The notes under the pieces are model-generated. The model did not search any database. It had not been told where the DNA came from and was given only the letters and a program-made list of their open reading frames with translations. Source: an uncultured Alphaproteobacteria bacterium (GTDB taxonomy: Bacteria > Pseudomonadota > Alphaproteobacteria > CAAHEQ01 > UBA3637). From it: a stretch of 43,454 bases of DNA. A program made the position numbers and the translations under genes. Where the stretch lies: assembly GCA_937935995.1 (NCBI GenBank), contig CALGXF010000062.1, positions 1 through 43,454 of the forward strand. Direction: 5' to 3'. This document shows, in pieces, positions 7,955 to 15,845 of this stretch. How positions within the stretch are numbered: the stretch's first letter is position 1; each line of letters opens with the position of its first letter.

Positions 7955-8506
7955 ATGCGTTTGATACCGTTATCTTTATTATTTTGTGCGGTCGCCTTAC
8001 CTGTTGCGGCGTCTGATTTACCGGCAGATCCTTGGGCAACGCGGTCTCCCGTGGAAGATAGAATGTACAATACTTCCGAAATTCTGAATGTCCGTGAAGG
8101 AACGGCTGTTCGTGTTCGACAAGGTATCGGTGACAGTGCGGGTGAATTAGATTCTTATAAAATTGACAGAACACAATATACCGGCGAAGCAACGACATTC
8201 GGAAAAGCTTACGGTCAGGAAATGATTGCCCCGGAAGTCAACAAAGCCAATATTTTGCTGATGACGGAGCATTTACGAAAAGTCGGATATGGTATTCCGA
8301 AAGAATACGATTCGTATATTATGAATGCGCCGGCATGGTATCAACGGCAATATATGCAGGCTTTGCAAGAATTGGAGTCGGCCGGCGGGTCTCAAAATCC
8401 GATTTTAAGAATGCCGCATGATTTCAAAGAATTTATTGAAAGAAAAACGGGGTTGTCTTTGGAAAACTTTGTCGAAACCTCTTTCAAGGTCATCAACGGG
8501 CAATAG
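7955..8506 (+). CDS. Secreted hypothetical protein
   Basis: 183 residues from the ATG preceded by GGAGGG. This start gives a clean signal peptide (MRLIPLSLLFCAVALPVAAS) with likely cleavage after AAS or ASD. The mature part is polar and rich in Tyr, Met and Glu; I recognise no family. A -10-like TATACT at 7915-7920 lies upstream. The stop is 9 bases before the next secreted protein (8516), so the two probably form an operon and may act together in the periplasm. Function is unknown. Confidence 0.7.
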   Translation: MRLIPLSLLFCAVALPVAASDLPADPWATRSPVEDRMYNTSEILNVREGTAVRVRQGIGDSAGELDSYKIDRTQYTGEATTFGKAYGQEMIAPEVNKANILLMTEHLRKVGYGIPKEYDSYIMNAPAWYQRQYMQALQELESAGGSQNPILRMPHDFKEFIERKTGLSLENFVETSFKVINGQ

Positions 8507-8515
8507 GAGCAAAAA

Positions 8516-9205
8516 ATGAAAACAGCGCTGTGGGGGCTTTTGTTTTGCGGAATAGCAAGCAGTGCAATGGCGCAGGAGCTGGATTCCGCTCGCTTGAAAA
8601 TGGCCGGTGCCGGTCAACCGCAGGCGGCACCTGTTTCTGTTGAAGTGCAACCGGCTGAACCTGTCGCCGAAGAAGCTTTAACGCCGGAGCAACAGCGTGA
8701 AAAGGCCATTTTGGAATATGTTCAAAAGCGGCCGGCATTTAAAGATCCGTTGTTGGCAAAGCGGATGTATTCGACGATGCGCGGATTAGATGATGCGATT
8801 CAAAAGGCGCATGAAAAGGCCTTAAAAGAGGTTGAAGATGATCCGGAAAAGCTTCAGGCGGAACAAAAAAAGCTGAATGAACAGACGCCGATTCGTTTTG
8901 AATTCAAGGCCGAAGATACGCATTCGTTATCTCAAGAAATCAATGAAGATCCGCAAGCCGTTGTGGCACGAATGTTGTCGGGATTTAAAACGCCTGACAT
9001 TAATGAAGAAACAATTTCCGTTCAACGCCGGCAAATTGACCGAATGAATAAACAATTTACGGATAAAATGGGAATGGATGTGCAGGAATATCAAGACCTG
9101 TGGCGCAAACAACAAGAAGATGAAGAACAAAAACGCCTTCCGGGAATGAATTATGATTTAACGGATGTCATTTTGCAAGAGGATGAAATCAATGTTTCCG
9201 AATAA
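8516..9205 (+). CDS. Secreted hypothetical, coiled-coil-rich protein
   Basis: 229 residues with a signal peptide (MKTALWGLLFCGIASSAMAQ) cleaved probably after AMA. Residues about 30-55 form a Pro/Ala/Glu linker. The rest is highly charged and helical (QREKAILEYV, AIQKAHEKALKEVEDDPEKL, RRQIDRMNKQF), consistent with coiled coils. No family recognised. AGGAGCAAAA is the RBS. It follows the previous secreted protein by nine bases, and its 3' end overlaps the start chosen for the methyltransferase gene by 14 bases. Confidence 0.7.
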   Translation: MKTALWGLLFCGIASSAMAQELDSARLKMAGAGQPQAAPVSVEVQPAEPVAEEALTPEQQREKAILEYVQKRPAFKDPLLAKRMYSTMRGLDDAIQKAHEKALKEVEDDPEKLQAEQKKLNEQTPIRFEFKAEDTHSLSQEINEDPQAVVARMLSGFKTPDINEETISVQRRQIDRMNKQFTDKMGMDVQEYQDLWRKQQEDEEQKRLPGMNYDLTDVILQEDEINVSE

Positions 9206-9956
9206 GGATGAGATGCCGGATTTAAAAGGGGCTGCGGCCCCTGTTTTTATTTTGGTTCGCCCGCAGATGGCCGAAAATATGGGCATGGCTGCGCGCGCGA
9301 TGATGAATTGCGGCCTTTATCAGATGCGACTTGTGGCGCCTCGTGATAATCCGAAAAGCGAAAAAGCATTGCGTGCTTCTTCCGGAGCAGATGAAATTTT
9401 ATTAAACGCTCGGATATTTGATTCATTGGAAGCGGCCTGTTCCGATTTAACTTGTCTTTTTGCTACAACAGCGCGGATTCGTGACATGGTGAAGCCGGTT
9501 TATACGGCCGAGGCGTTGGTTCCGCGTTTGGCAGAGCAATTGAAAAAAGCCGGCCGGCCGGGAATTTTATTCGGCCCGGAGCGAACGGGGCTTGAAAACG
9601 ATGAAGTTGCTTTTGCGGACGGTATTATTGAAATTCCTTTGAATCCCGAACATACATCTTTGAATTTGTCTCAAGCTGTGTTGTTGGTGGGGTATGAGTG
9701 TTTTAAGGGATTGTTATTGAACCGTATTTCGGTTGCGCATGAAACGGATGTCTTGGCTACAAAATCCGAAATGGATATGTTTTTAACGCACTTGGAAACA
9801 GTGTTGCAGGAACGGGATTATTTCAAAATTGCCGATAAAAAACCGCGTATGCTCCGTAACTTAACGAATATTTTTACGAGGAATGCTTTGACGGCACAGG
9901 AAATCAGAACCTTGCATGGTGTTTTGAATGCGTTGACCCGTTCGACTAAAAAATAA
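9192..9956 (+). CDS. trmJ: tRNA (cytidine/uridine-2'-O-)-methyltransferase, TrmJ-like (SpoU family)
   Basis: A SPOUT-superfamily enzyme of about 254 residues predicted to 2'-O-methylate position 32 in tRNA anticodon loops using S-adenosylmethionine. The three SpoU motifs are visible: VRPQMAENMGMAARAMMNCG near the N-terminus, then ILFGPERTGLEND, then IPLNPEHTSLNLSQAVLL, which forms the trefoil-knot cofactor site. The C-terminal ~80 residues are a helical extension typical of TrmJ. The start is uncertain: 9192 (behind AGAGGA) or 9210-9215 both fit; an upstream extension to 9165 is less likely. It is the last gene of a run with the two secreted proteins. Confidence 0.88.
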   Translation: MFPNKDEMPDLKGAAAPVFILVRPQMAENMGMAARAMMNCGLYQMRLVAPRDNPKSEKALRASSGADEILLNARIFDSLEAACSDLTCLFATTARIRDMVKPVYTAEALVPRLAEQLKKAGRPGILFGPERTGLENDEVAFADGIIEIPLNPEHTSLNLSQAVLLVGYECFKGLLLNRISVAHETDVLATKSEMDMFLTHLETVLQERDYFKIADKKPRMLRNLTNIFTRNALTAQEIRTLHGVLNALTRSTKK

Positions 9957-10013
9957 AAAAACATGCATATTTTTATTGCTTTTTTATTTAAAATCGGATA
10001 AAAGAATGTCAAC

Positions 10014-10089
10014 GCCGCTGTAACTCAGTTGGTAGAGTAACTGATTCGTAATCAGTAAGTCGCGTGTTCGAGTCACGCCAGCGGCACCA
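10014..10089 (+). tRNA. tRNA-Thr (CGT)
   Basis: GCCGCTG acceptor pairs with CAGCGGC; D-arm AACTCAGTTGGTAGAGTA; anticodon stem ACTGA/TCAGT around TTCGTAA (anticodon CGT); T-arm CGTG TTCGAGT CACG; A73 with encoded CCA; 76 nt. Unlike the other tRNA loci here it has no tail repeat. Confidence 0.95.
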
Positions 10090-10094
10090 TTTCA

Positions 10095-10117
10095 ACACCC
10101 GTTCGGGTGTTTTTTTA
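10095..10117 (+). terminator. Intrinsic terminator after tRNA-Thr
   Basis: ACACCC (10095-10100) pairs with GGGTGT (10105-10110) around GTTC, followed by seven T. The T run reaches the stop codon of the converging metA. Confidence 0.88.
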
Positions 10118-11038
10118 TATTTTCGTCAATGTATTTAAATCATAAGGCGTCCGTTGATAAACAATATAATTCAGCCAATTGGAAAAAATCAAATTCGCAT
10201 GAGCGCGCCAATTGAAATAAGAGCCCTTTTGCGGGTCATTATCTTTGAAATAATGCTTGGGCATTTGAATAGCCATTCCTTTTTTCAAATCACGAAAATA
10301 CTCGTTAGCCAGTGTATCTGCATCATATTCAAAGTGTCCCGAGATAAAGATTTGGCGTGCTTCATGAGCCATAACAAGGCACGCGCCGGCTTCTTTGGCA
10401 TCCAAAGCAATATGTAAATCCGGATGGTTTTCAATGTCTTTGATTTTCCAACCCGAATGTCGGGAGTGGGGAACAAAAACTTGACTGTCCGCGCCTTTAA
10501 GCAAAAGATGATGCGGTTCGTGCGGCGTATGAGCAAACACACCGAAACATTTCTTGGGCAATAAATGTTTTTGAATGCCGTAATGATGATAAAGGCCGGC
10601 TTGCGCTCCCCAACAAATATACATTGTCGAAAAAACATGGCTGCGCGTATAATCCATCAGCGCACAAATTTCCGGCCAATAATCGACTTGTTCAAAATCC
10701 ATTGTTTCGACCGGCGCGCCGGTGATAATCATGCCGTCAAAGCGTTGATGTTCGATTTGTTTCGGAGAAACATAAAATTGTTTTAAATAATCGCTGTCGG
10801 TATGTTTGGACGTGTGCGAATCCATGCGCAGCAACGTAATTTCAATCTGAAGCGGGCTGTTGGAAAGCAGACGTAAAAATTGAAGCTCTGTTGAAATTTT
10901 AGATGGCATCAGATTGGCCAGCGCAATTCTTAACGGCCGGATGTCTTGTGAGGCCGCTCGTTTGGGTTTCATAACGAATAAGCCTTCTTGTTCCAGCTTT
11001 TCAATAACGGGTAAATTGTTTTTTACAAGAACAGGCAT
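10115..11038 (-). CDS. metA: Homoserine O-acyltransferase MetA, predicted acetyl-CoA-specific
   Basis: A 307-residue cytoplasmic enzyme that activates homoserine for methionine synthesis. The catalytic set falls at the canonical positions: nucleophile C142 (MYICWGAQAG), H235 and E237 (FISGHFEYD). Residue 111 is Glu (GAPVETMDF). In this family Gly-111 (E. coli) goes with succinyl-CoA use and Glu-111 (Bacillus cereus) with acetyl-CoA use, so this protein is predicted to make O-acetylhomoserine despite the usual 'succinyltransferase' label. The RBS is AAGGAAATGC. It follows the secreted HExxH gene by nine bases on the same strand and converges on tRNA-Thr. Confidence 0.95.
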   Translation of the reverse strand: MPVLVKNNLPVIEKLEQEGLFVMKPKRAASQDIRPLRIALANLMPSKISTELQFLRLLSNSPLQIEITLLRMDSHTSKHTDSDYLKQFYVSPKQIEHQRFDGMIITGAPVETMDFEQVDYWPEICALMDYTRSHVFSTMYICWGAQAGLYHHYGIQKHLLPKKCFGVFAHTPHEPHHLLLKGADSQVFVPHSRHSGWKIKDIENHPDLHIALDAKEAGACLVMAHEARQIFISGHFEYDADTLANEYFRDLKKGMAIQMPKHYFKDNDPQKGSYFNWRAHANLIFSNWLNYIVYQRTPYDLNTLTKI

Positions 11039-11047
11039 TGCATTTCC

Positions 11048-11701
11048 TTACCATTTTTTACATTTTTGACTGGTTTTGCGATAGGCTTCATCCGTGTCAA
11101 TAACTTCGTTTTCTTCACGCAATCGTTTTTCAACGAATTTTATCAGCGGGTCAACGTCTTTTTTAACCTGAGCCACCATTTGATTTAAAATGCTTTGCGC
11201 TTGGCCGGGTGAACTTAATGAACGCGGTTTTATTTTATTGGCCGCAATTTGAAAAGCTTCTTCTATCTTGCCGCCAAAGAACGTTAAGCCTTCCTGTTGA
11301 ACGCGAACATGGTAATTTTCGTGTTCTTTGATAACATTGTATTGACACGTTCCCGGTCGGTATTTCTTATCAATGTACACGTCAATTTTCGGAAAGCCGA
11401 CATTAACGGTTAATTCGTCCAAACCGATGCAGGCTCCGTTTGAGTCTTCTCGGACAAAAGACTTTGCCTGCATGTTTATTGTTAATTGGGCGACGGTTAA
11501 TCCCATCGTGGAGGCATAAGGTTTGCTGGGAAATTGTGAATTGGACAGGGAATTATTGTATCGCACGGCGCCCGGATTAATGTTGACGCGAACCGTCACA
11601 GGGCGTTGATAAGTGCTGCAATCTGCGGCTTTCAGCGGTAAAAAGATGCTTAAGCCCAGAAAAAAAGTGACATATAAAATAAAAGCAGTATACTGTTTCA
11701 T
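11048..11701 (-). CDS. Secreted HExxH protein, DUF922-like putative metalloprotease
   Basis: About 217 residues from the ATG chosen to begin directly at the signal peptide (MKQYTAFILYVTFFLGLSIF, cleavage near LKA-AD). The middle holds YNVIKEHENYHVRVQQEG: HENYH is an HExxH zinc motif, and two Cys nearby (GAC, GTC) plus one near the C-terminus (QKC) may form disulphides. The overall pattern resembles the DUF922 secreted zinc-protease group; I judge this by motif and context only. The start region overlaps the leader of the divergent xth gene (35 bases apart), leaving little room for a promoter. An in-frame extension to 11737 is possible but less likely. metA follows by nine bases. Confidence 0.7.
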   Translation of the reverse strand: MKQYTAFILYVTFFLGLSIFLPLKAADCSTYQRPVTVRVNINPGAVRYNNSLSNSQFPSKPYASTMGLTVAQLTINMQAKSFVREDSNGACIGLDELTVNVGFPKIDVYIDKKYRPGTCQYNVIKEHENYHVRVQQEGLTFFGGKIEEAFQIAANKIKPRSLSSPGQAQSILNQMVAQVKKDVDPLIKFVEKRLREENEVIDTDEAYRKTSQKCKKW

Positions 11702-11735
11702 GACTATCAGTATAACGAAAGGGAAAGGGTTTGTC

Positions 11736-12521
11736 ATGCAAAAAATCGTTTCGTGGAATGTTGCGTCTTTACGGGCGCGGATGCCGTTGTTGGAAGCTTT
11801 TTTGAAAAAAGAACAACCGGATTTGCTTTTGCTTCAGGAAGTAAAAATGGAAACAGAAAAATTTCCCGTTTTGGATTTTCAAAGCAAAGGATATCATGCG
11901 TTGGTCAGCGGGCAGAAGTCTTGGAACGGGGTCGCTGTTTTATCGCGAGAGCCGATTCAATTGGTTCAAACGGCGTTGCCCGGTTTTGAAGATCAGGCGC
12001 GTTTTATTGAAGTAACGACGCCGAACGGATTGCATGTCATCAGCGTTTATGTGCCTAACGGAACGGCACCGGCTAATAATCCTGAAGATACGTCTCGGCT
12101 GACATACAAACTCGAATGGATGGATGCGTTGACAAGGCATGTTCAACATTTAATAGACCGGCAGATACCGTTTATTTTGGGCGGTGATTTCAATGTGATT
12201 TATCAAGACAAAGACGTCTATCGGCCGGAATTGTTTTATGACAGTGCTTTGATGGTGCAGCCGGTTCGGGATAAATTAACGCAGTTATTAAATACAGGCG
12301 TTTTTCATGCATTGCGGCATTTTCATCCGAACGATGGATTTTATACGTTTTGGGATTTTCAAGGCGGCGCTTGGCCTCGAAATAACGGGATTTTTCTGGA
12401 TGCTTTGTATGTGTCGCCGATGCTGGCGTCACATGTGACGCAGGCAGATGTCATGAAAGCATGGCGTGGGGAGCCTAAACCATCCGATCATGCACCGGTT
12501 TATTGTACGTTATCGATTTAA
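11736..12521 (+). CDS. xth: Exodeoxyribonuclease III
   Basis: A 261-residue EEP-superfamily AP endonuclease/3'-5' exonuclease for base-excision repair. Conserved blocks are in order: KIVSWNVASLRAR (Asn ligand), LLLLQEVKME (metal-binding Glu), SVYVPNGT (catalytic Tyr region), LGGDFNV (Asp/Asn), an active-site loop WDFQGGAWPRNNG, LDALYVSP and the C-terminal PSDHAPV (catalytic His). Length matches the family. The start was set at the ATG behind GGGAAAGGG because the EEP fold begins at the next residues. The 3' end overlaps the 3' end of the converging dusA gene by 12 bases. Confidence 0.95.
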   Translation: MQKIVSWNVASLRARMPLLEAFLKKEQPDLLLLQEVKMETEKFPVLDFQSKGYHALVSGQKSWNGVAVLSREPIQLVQTALPGFEDQARFIEVTTPNGLHVISVYVPNGTAPANNPEDTSRLTYKLEWMDALTRHVQHLIDRQIPFILGGDFNVIYQDKDVYRPELFYDSALMVQPVRDKLTQLLNTGVFHALRHFHPNDGFYTFWDFQGGAWPRNNGIFLDALYVSPMLASHVTQADVMKAWRGEPKPSDHAPVYCTLSI

Positions 12522-13451
12522 AAATGCTTTTAAGGCCTCTAAATCATTTTGCATTAAAGTCTGTTTAAATTCTTTGGAACGCGGCTGTTGATAATAAAGC
12601 CCCATCAAATGGCGTGTCATTGTGTGCAGTTTAATGCCTTGCGCCATTTGATTTTCAAAGTAAGGAATCATGTGTTCAATGATTTCTTCACGCGACAGAA
12701 TCGGATGCGCATCATGATAATATCGGTTATCAACGGTCGCCAGAAAATAAGGGTCGGCATACGCGCGCCGTCCAATCATAACGCCGTCGGTTTGCGTTAA
12801 ATGAGCTTCAATGGCGTCAAGAGAGGTAATATTGCCGTTAATGATGATTGTCAAGTGGGGAAAGTCTTGTTTCAGTCGGTAAACCAACGGATAATTCAGT
12901 GGCATTTTTTCGCGATTTTCTTTGGGTGTTAATCCTTTTAGCCGAGCTTTTCGCGCATGAATAATAAATTTGCGACATCCGGCCGCTCGAACAGTTTGAA
13001 CAAAACGGCAAAGTTCGGTATATCCGTCGCCGGGACCTTCCAATGCAATGCGTGTTTTAACCGTTATCGGCACGGTTGTCCTTTTTTGCATGGCATCTAT
13101 ACAGCGCGCCACCAAATCGGGTGTTGCCATTAAACAGGCACCGAATGTTCCGGCTTGGACACGTGTTGACGGGCATCCGGCGTTGATATTGATTTCCGCA
13201 AAGCCGGCATCTTGCGCGATGGCGGCGCATTCAGCCATTAAATTCGGCGTTGAACCGCCGATTTGCAAAGCCAGCGGTTGTTCGAGCGCATCAAATGCCA
13301 ATAAACGATTTTTGTCTCCCAACACAATGGCATGTTCATTAATCATCTCCGTGTAAAGCAAAGCATGCCTGCAAATTTGCCGCAGGAAAAAACGAAAATG
13401 CCTATCTGTCCAATCCAACATCGGCGCTATGGAAATTTCTTTTTGCATCAT
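12510..13451 (-). CDS. dusA: tRNA-dihydrouridine synthase, DusA type
   Basis: A 313-residue FMN-dependent enzyme that reduces uridines in the tRNA D-loop. The N-terminal TIM barrel carries ISIAPMLDWTDRH (FMN binding), NINAGCPSTRVQAG with catalytic C93, ITVKTRIAL, IIHARKA and IINGNI...GVMIGRRAYADPY (phosphate binding). The GAPGD-type insert (ALEGPGDGYTEL) and a C-terminal helical domain with HLMGLYYQQPRSKEFK fit the DusA subgroup. It stands alone on the minus strand and converges on xth with a 12-base overlap. Confidence 0.93.
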   Translation of the reverse strand: MMQKEISIAPMLDWTDRHFRFFLRQICRHALLYTEMINEHAIVLGDKNRLLAFDALEQPLALQIGGSTPNLMAECAAIAQDAGFAEININAGCPSTRVQAGTFGACLMATPDLVARCIDAMQKRTTVPITVKTRIALEGPGDGYTELCRFVQTVRAAGCRKFIIHARKARLKGLTPKENREKMPLNYPLVYRLKQDFPHLTIIINGNITSLDAIEAHLTQTDGVMIGRRAYADPYFLATVDNRYYHDAHPILSREEIIEHMIPYFENQMAQGIKLHTMTRHLMGLYYQQPRSKEFKQTLMQNDLEALKAFLNR

Positions 13452-13533
13452 TTTTTGAAATATACACGAAAAAAAGGCTTTTTAAAAAGTTTTTTTTACT
13501 CTATGATAGGAAAGTCATATCAAAGAGGGTTCT

Positions 13534-13755
13534 ATGTTAACAAAATCAGAAATTCAAAAATTGGAAAAATATTTTCAAACACTCATGAATACGCAAAATC
13601 TTTACATAAAAGAGAGCAATTCAAATGATGCGCCGGCGGAAGTTTATAAAGCCAGCGAATTTTTGGGGGTTATTTATAAAAACGAAGATGAAGGTGAAGT
13701 GTCTTATGATTTTCATATGACGATTCTGCCCGAAGATTTACAGGAGGAAAAATGA
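13534..13755 (+). CDS. DUF3126 family protein
   Basis: 73 residues. The pattern AEVYKASEFLGVIYKNEDEG followed by EVSYDFHMTILPEDL matches DUF3126, a small family conserved across alphaproteobacteria whose function is not known. It is one of the better lineage markers in the window. The start is supported by AAAGAGGG. Its stop overlaps the next start (ATGA), so it is translationally coupled to the secreted protein at 13752. Confidence 0.88.
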   Translation: MLTKSEIQKLEKYFQTLMNTQNLYIKESNSNDAPAEVYKASEFLGVIYKNEDEGEVSYDFHMTILPEDLQEEK

Positions 13756-15338
13756 AACAACTGATTTTATCGACCGTTTTGTGCAGCGTCGTTTCCGTGA
13801 TGGCATGTGTGCAACCGGTTGTTGCGTCGGAAACATCGCCTATTCAATCCATCGTGGTTCAGCAGGGGAATGAAGTTTCCGGAGAAGGGCAGGCTTTATT
13901 GGATTTGTTTAAAAAAGACGTTTTACCGTCTGAACTGGTTTTGTCCGCGCAACCGAGCATTGCGACGCAAGGAACGGGATACGTGATAACGGTTCCTCAA
14001 AGCACTTTGCCGGATGAACAAAAAACGGTTGTTCCTGAATATCAGATTGTTTTTAACCGTGCTTCCGATTTTAACGGATATCCGGCATATGAAACGGATT
14101 TGACGGATGTGGCGCAGTTAAGTCCGGGGTTGTATCAGTTGATGGAACAAAATGACATCTCCTTTCAACGTTTTTCATATAAAATTGTTTTTGTCCCGGC
14201 TTTGAATATTTCAATCGGTCAAGGTATGACGATTGATCGCATGGTAATGAAAGACGAAGAAAAAGACGTTCTTGTTATTGATAAGATTTTGGAAAAGGCT
14301 TCCGTGACGCCGTTGCCGGATCAAATGGCAAAAGTCGAACGCGCAACGGGGATATCTCAATTCTTTTTGAATACAGCGTTGGGATCCGTTCGGATGGATC
14401 GGTTAACCAGCTTGCTTGAAATTCCGTCCGTTCCGGTGAATGCGTTGTCTTTGGATGATGTTTGGCGGGTCAAGGAAGTAAAATTTACATCTGATATATC
14501 TAACTTACGTGTGGCTTCCATGTTGCTCCCCGTTCAGGAAATCAGCACAAATATGACGATGAACCTTTCTTCGAAACAAACGGCGGATGTCGGCCGCATG
14601 GATGTGGCTATGAATGTGGCACTCAAAAATATTGCCGTTGCGCAAAAGATACCGGGTCTTGATGAGAAATTGCCGACCTATATGACATTGGCTGTTATAA
14701 TTCCGAATTTGGATGTAAAACAAGTTCAACAAATTGTTCGTTTAAATCAAGAAGTGGCGAATGACGAAACCGCGCCGGAACGATTGGCCGAAGCGAAAAA
14801 AGAATTGGAGCTGGCGAGAAATCAACTCATGAGTCAAGCTGTTGTCAATGTCAAGGAAATGGCATTAGGCTCTGAATCGTATTCCGTGTCGTTAAACGGT
14901 GTTTTGAACCAAAAAGATGAAACATTCAAAGGCATATTGACGGTTGTTAATTTTGACTTTATTTCTCCGGAAGGAACGGTGGATGAAAAGGCTTGTGACG
15001 AAGCACGTCAAAATGCAGATGCTTTGTTGGAAAAAATGGCTCAATCTCAAGATAATTCTTTGTTCGACGAGACGTTGGCGGCACAAATGAAAGCATCTCA
15101 ATTATGTGAAGCCGAACCGGGCATGTTGGATGCTTTAAGACCTTATATGACGCTTGCGAAACGAACCGTAAACGCAAACGGTCAGACGGTTGATCAATTC
15201 GATGTCGAATATAACCCGACTGGCCTGTACGTAAACGGAAAGTTGGTTCAGTCTGATGATGCTTCAATAGAAGAGGTTGAAGCAACGGAAACCATCGTTG
15301 AAACAACGCCTCAGCCGGTTGCGCCGTTGATTCCGTAA
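13752..15338 (+). CDS. Secreted protein, DUF945/YdgA-like
   Basis: 528 residues. A signal peptide (MKQLILSTVLCSVVSVMACV, cleavage near VVA-SE) is followed by a long beta-rich periplasmic region. The late segment VDQFDVEYNPTGLYVNGKLV resembles the end of DUF945/YdgA-type proteins, in which a substrate-like strand precedes an 'NGK' turn; the family link is tentative. Residues about 335-365 form a helix rich in Glu/Ala (ERLAEAKKELELARNQL). The tail is a low-complexity Glu/Thr/Pro stretch. AGGAGGAAAA is the RBS. It is coupled to DUF3126 upstream and followed by sufE after 12 bases. Confidence 0.72.
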   Translation: MKQLILSTVLCSVVSVMACVQPVVASETSPIQSIVVQQGNEVSGEGQALLDLFKKDVLPSELVLSAQPSIATQGTGYVITVPQSTLPDEQKTVVPEYQIVFNRASDFNGYPAYETDLTDVAQLSPGLYQLMEQNDISFQRFSYKIVFVPALNISIGQGMTIDRMVMKDEEKDVLVIDKILEKASVTPLPDQMAKVERATGISQFFLNTALGSVRMDRLTSLLEIPSVPVNALSLDDVWRVKEVKFTSDISNLRVASMLLPVQEISTNMTMNLSSKQTADVGRMDVAMNVALKNIAVAQKIPGLDEKLPTYMTLAVIIPNLDVKQVQQIVRLNQEVANDETAPERLAEAKKELELARNQLMSQAVVNVKEMALGSESYSVSLNGVLNQKDETFKGILTVVNFDFISPEGTVDEKACDEARQNADALLEKMAQSQDNSLFDETLAAQMKASQLCEAEPGMLDALRPYMTLAKRTVNANGQTVDQFDVEYNPTGLYVNGKLVQSDDASIEEVEATETIVETTPQPVAPLIP

Positions 15339-15350
15339 AGGGAGAATGGA

Positions 15351-15746
15351 ATGACATTAGAAGAAGTAATCGATAACTTTTCCTTTTTGGATGATTGGGA
15401 AGATAAGTATAAGTATTTGATAGATTTGGGGGAAGAAATTCCCCCGTTTCCGGATTACATGAAAACGGATGAAAATAAAGTAGAAGGGTGTATGAGCCAA
15501 GTATGGTTAACCTATAACAAATGTGATGATACTTATTTTTTTCGAGCCGACAGCGATGCTTTAATCGTCAAAGGATTAATTGCGCTTATTTTGATGGCTT
15601 ATTCCGGCAAAACAAAATCAGAAATTGAAAACGTCGATATTGATGCCGTGTTCAAACAATTAGGGTTGCATAATCATTTGTCTCCCACCCGCAGAAACGG
15701 CTTTTTTTCTATGGTATCCCGCATTAAACAAATCGTTTCGGAATAA
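15351..15746 (+). CDS. sufE: SufE sulfur-acceptor protein
   Basis: A 131-residue cytoplasmic protein that accepts persulfide sulfur from the cysteine desulfurase SufS and passes it to the SufBCD scaffold for Fe-S cluster assembly. The active-site Cys is C47 in KVEGCMSQVWL; the rest of the fold (SDALIVKGLIALIL, LGLHNHLSPTRRNGF) is standard. The RBS is AGGGAGA. No other suf genes are in the window, so it is separated from the suf operon, as often in alphaproteobacteria. It is the last gene before the second poly-G promoter. Confidence 0.95.
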   Translation: MTLEEVIDNFSFLDDWEDKYKYLIDLGEEIPPFPDYMKTDENKVEGCMSQVWLTYNKCDDTYFFRADSDALIVKGLIALILMAYSGKTKSEIENVDIDAVFKQLGLHNHLSPTRRNGFFSMVSRIKQIVSE

Positions 15747-15781
15747 TAAAAAAATTTTTTTGTAATATCTGTATTTTTCTC

Positions 15782-15812
15782 TTGACAGTGGGGGGGGGGG
15801 GTATTGTAAGAT
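15782..15812 (+). promoter_or_regulatory. Poly-G spacer promoter, predicted phase-variable
   Basis: A perfect -35 TTGACA (15782-15787), GT, then 12 consecutive G (15790-15801), TATTG, then -10 TAAGAT (15807-15812). The spacer is 19 bases as read; loss of one or two G would bring it to 18 or 17, the best spacing for sigma-70. The G-run therefore sits exactly where slippage would tune expression. The RBS AGAGGAG and the ATG at 15846 follow. As sequenced the promoter is probably weak or off. Confidence 0.85.
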
Positions 15813-15845
15813 ACTTCCAAGTCTGTTTGTCAAGAGGAGAAAACA

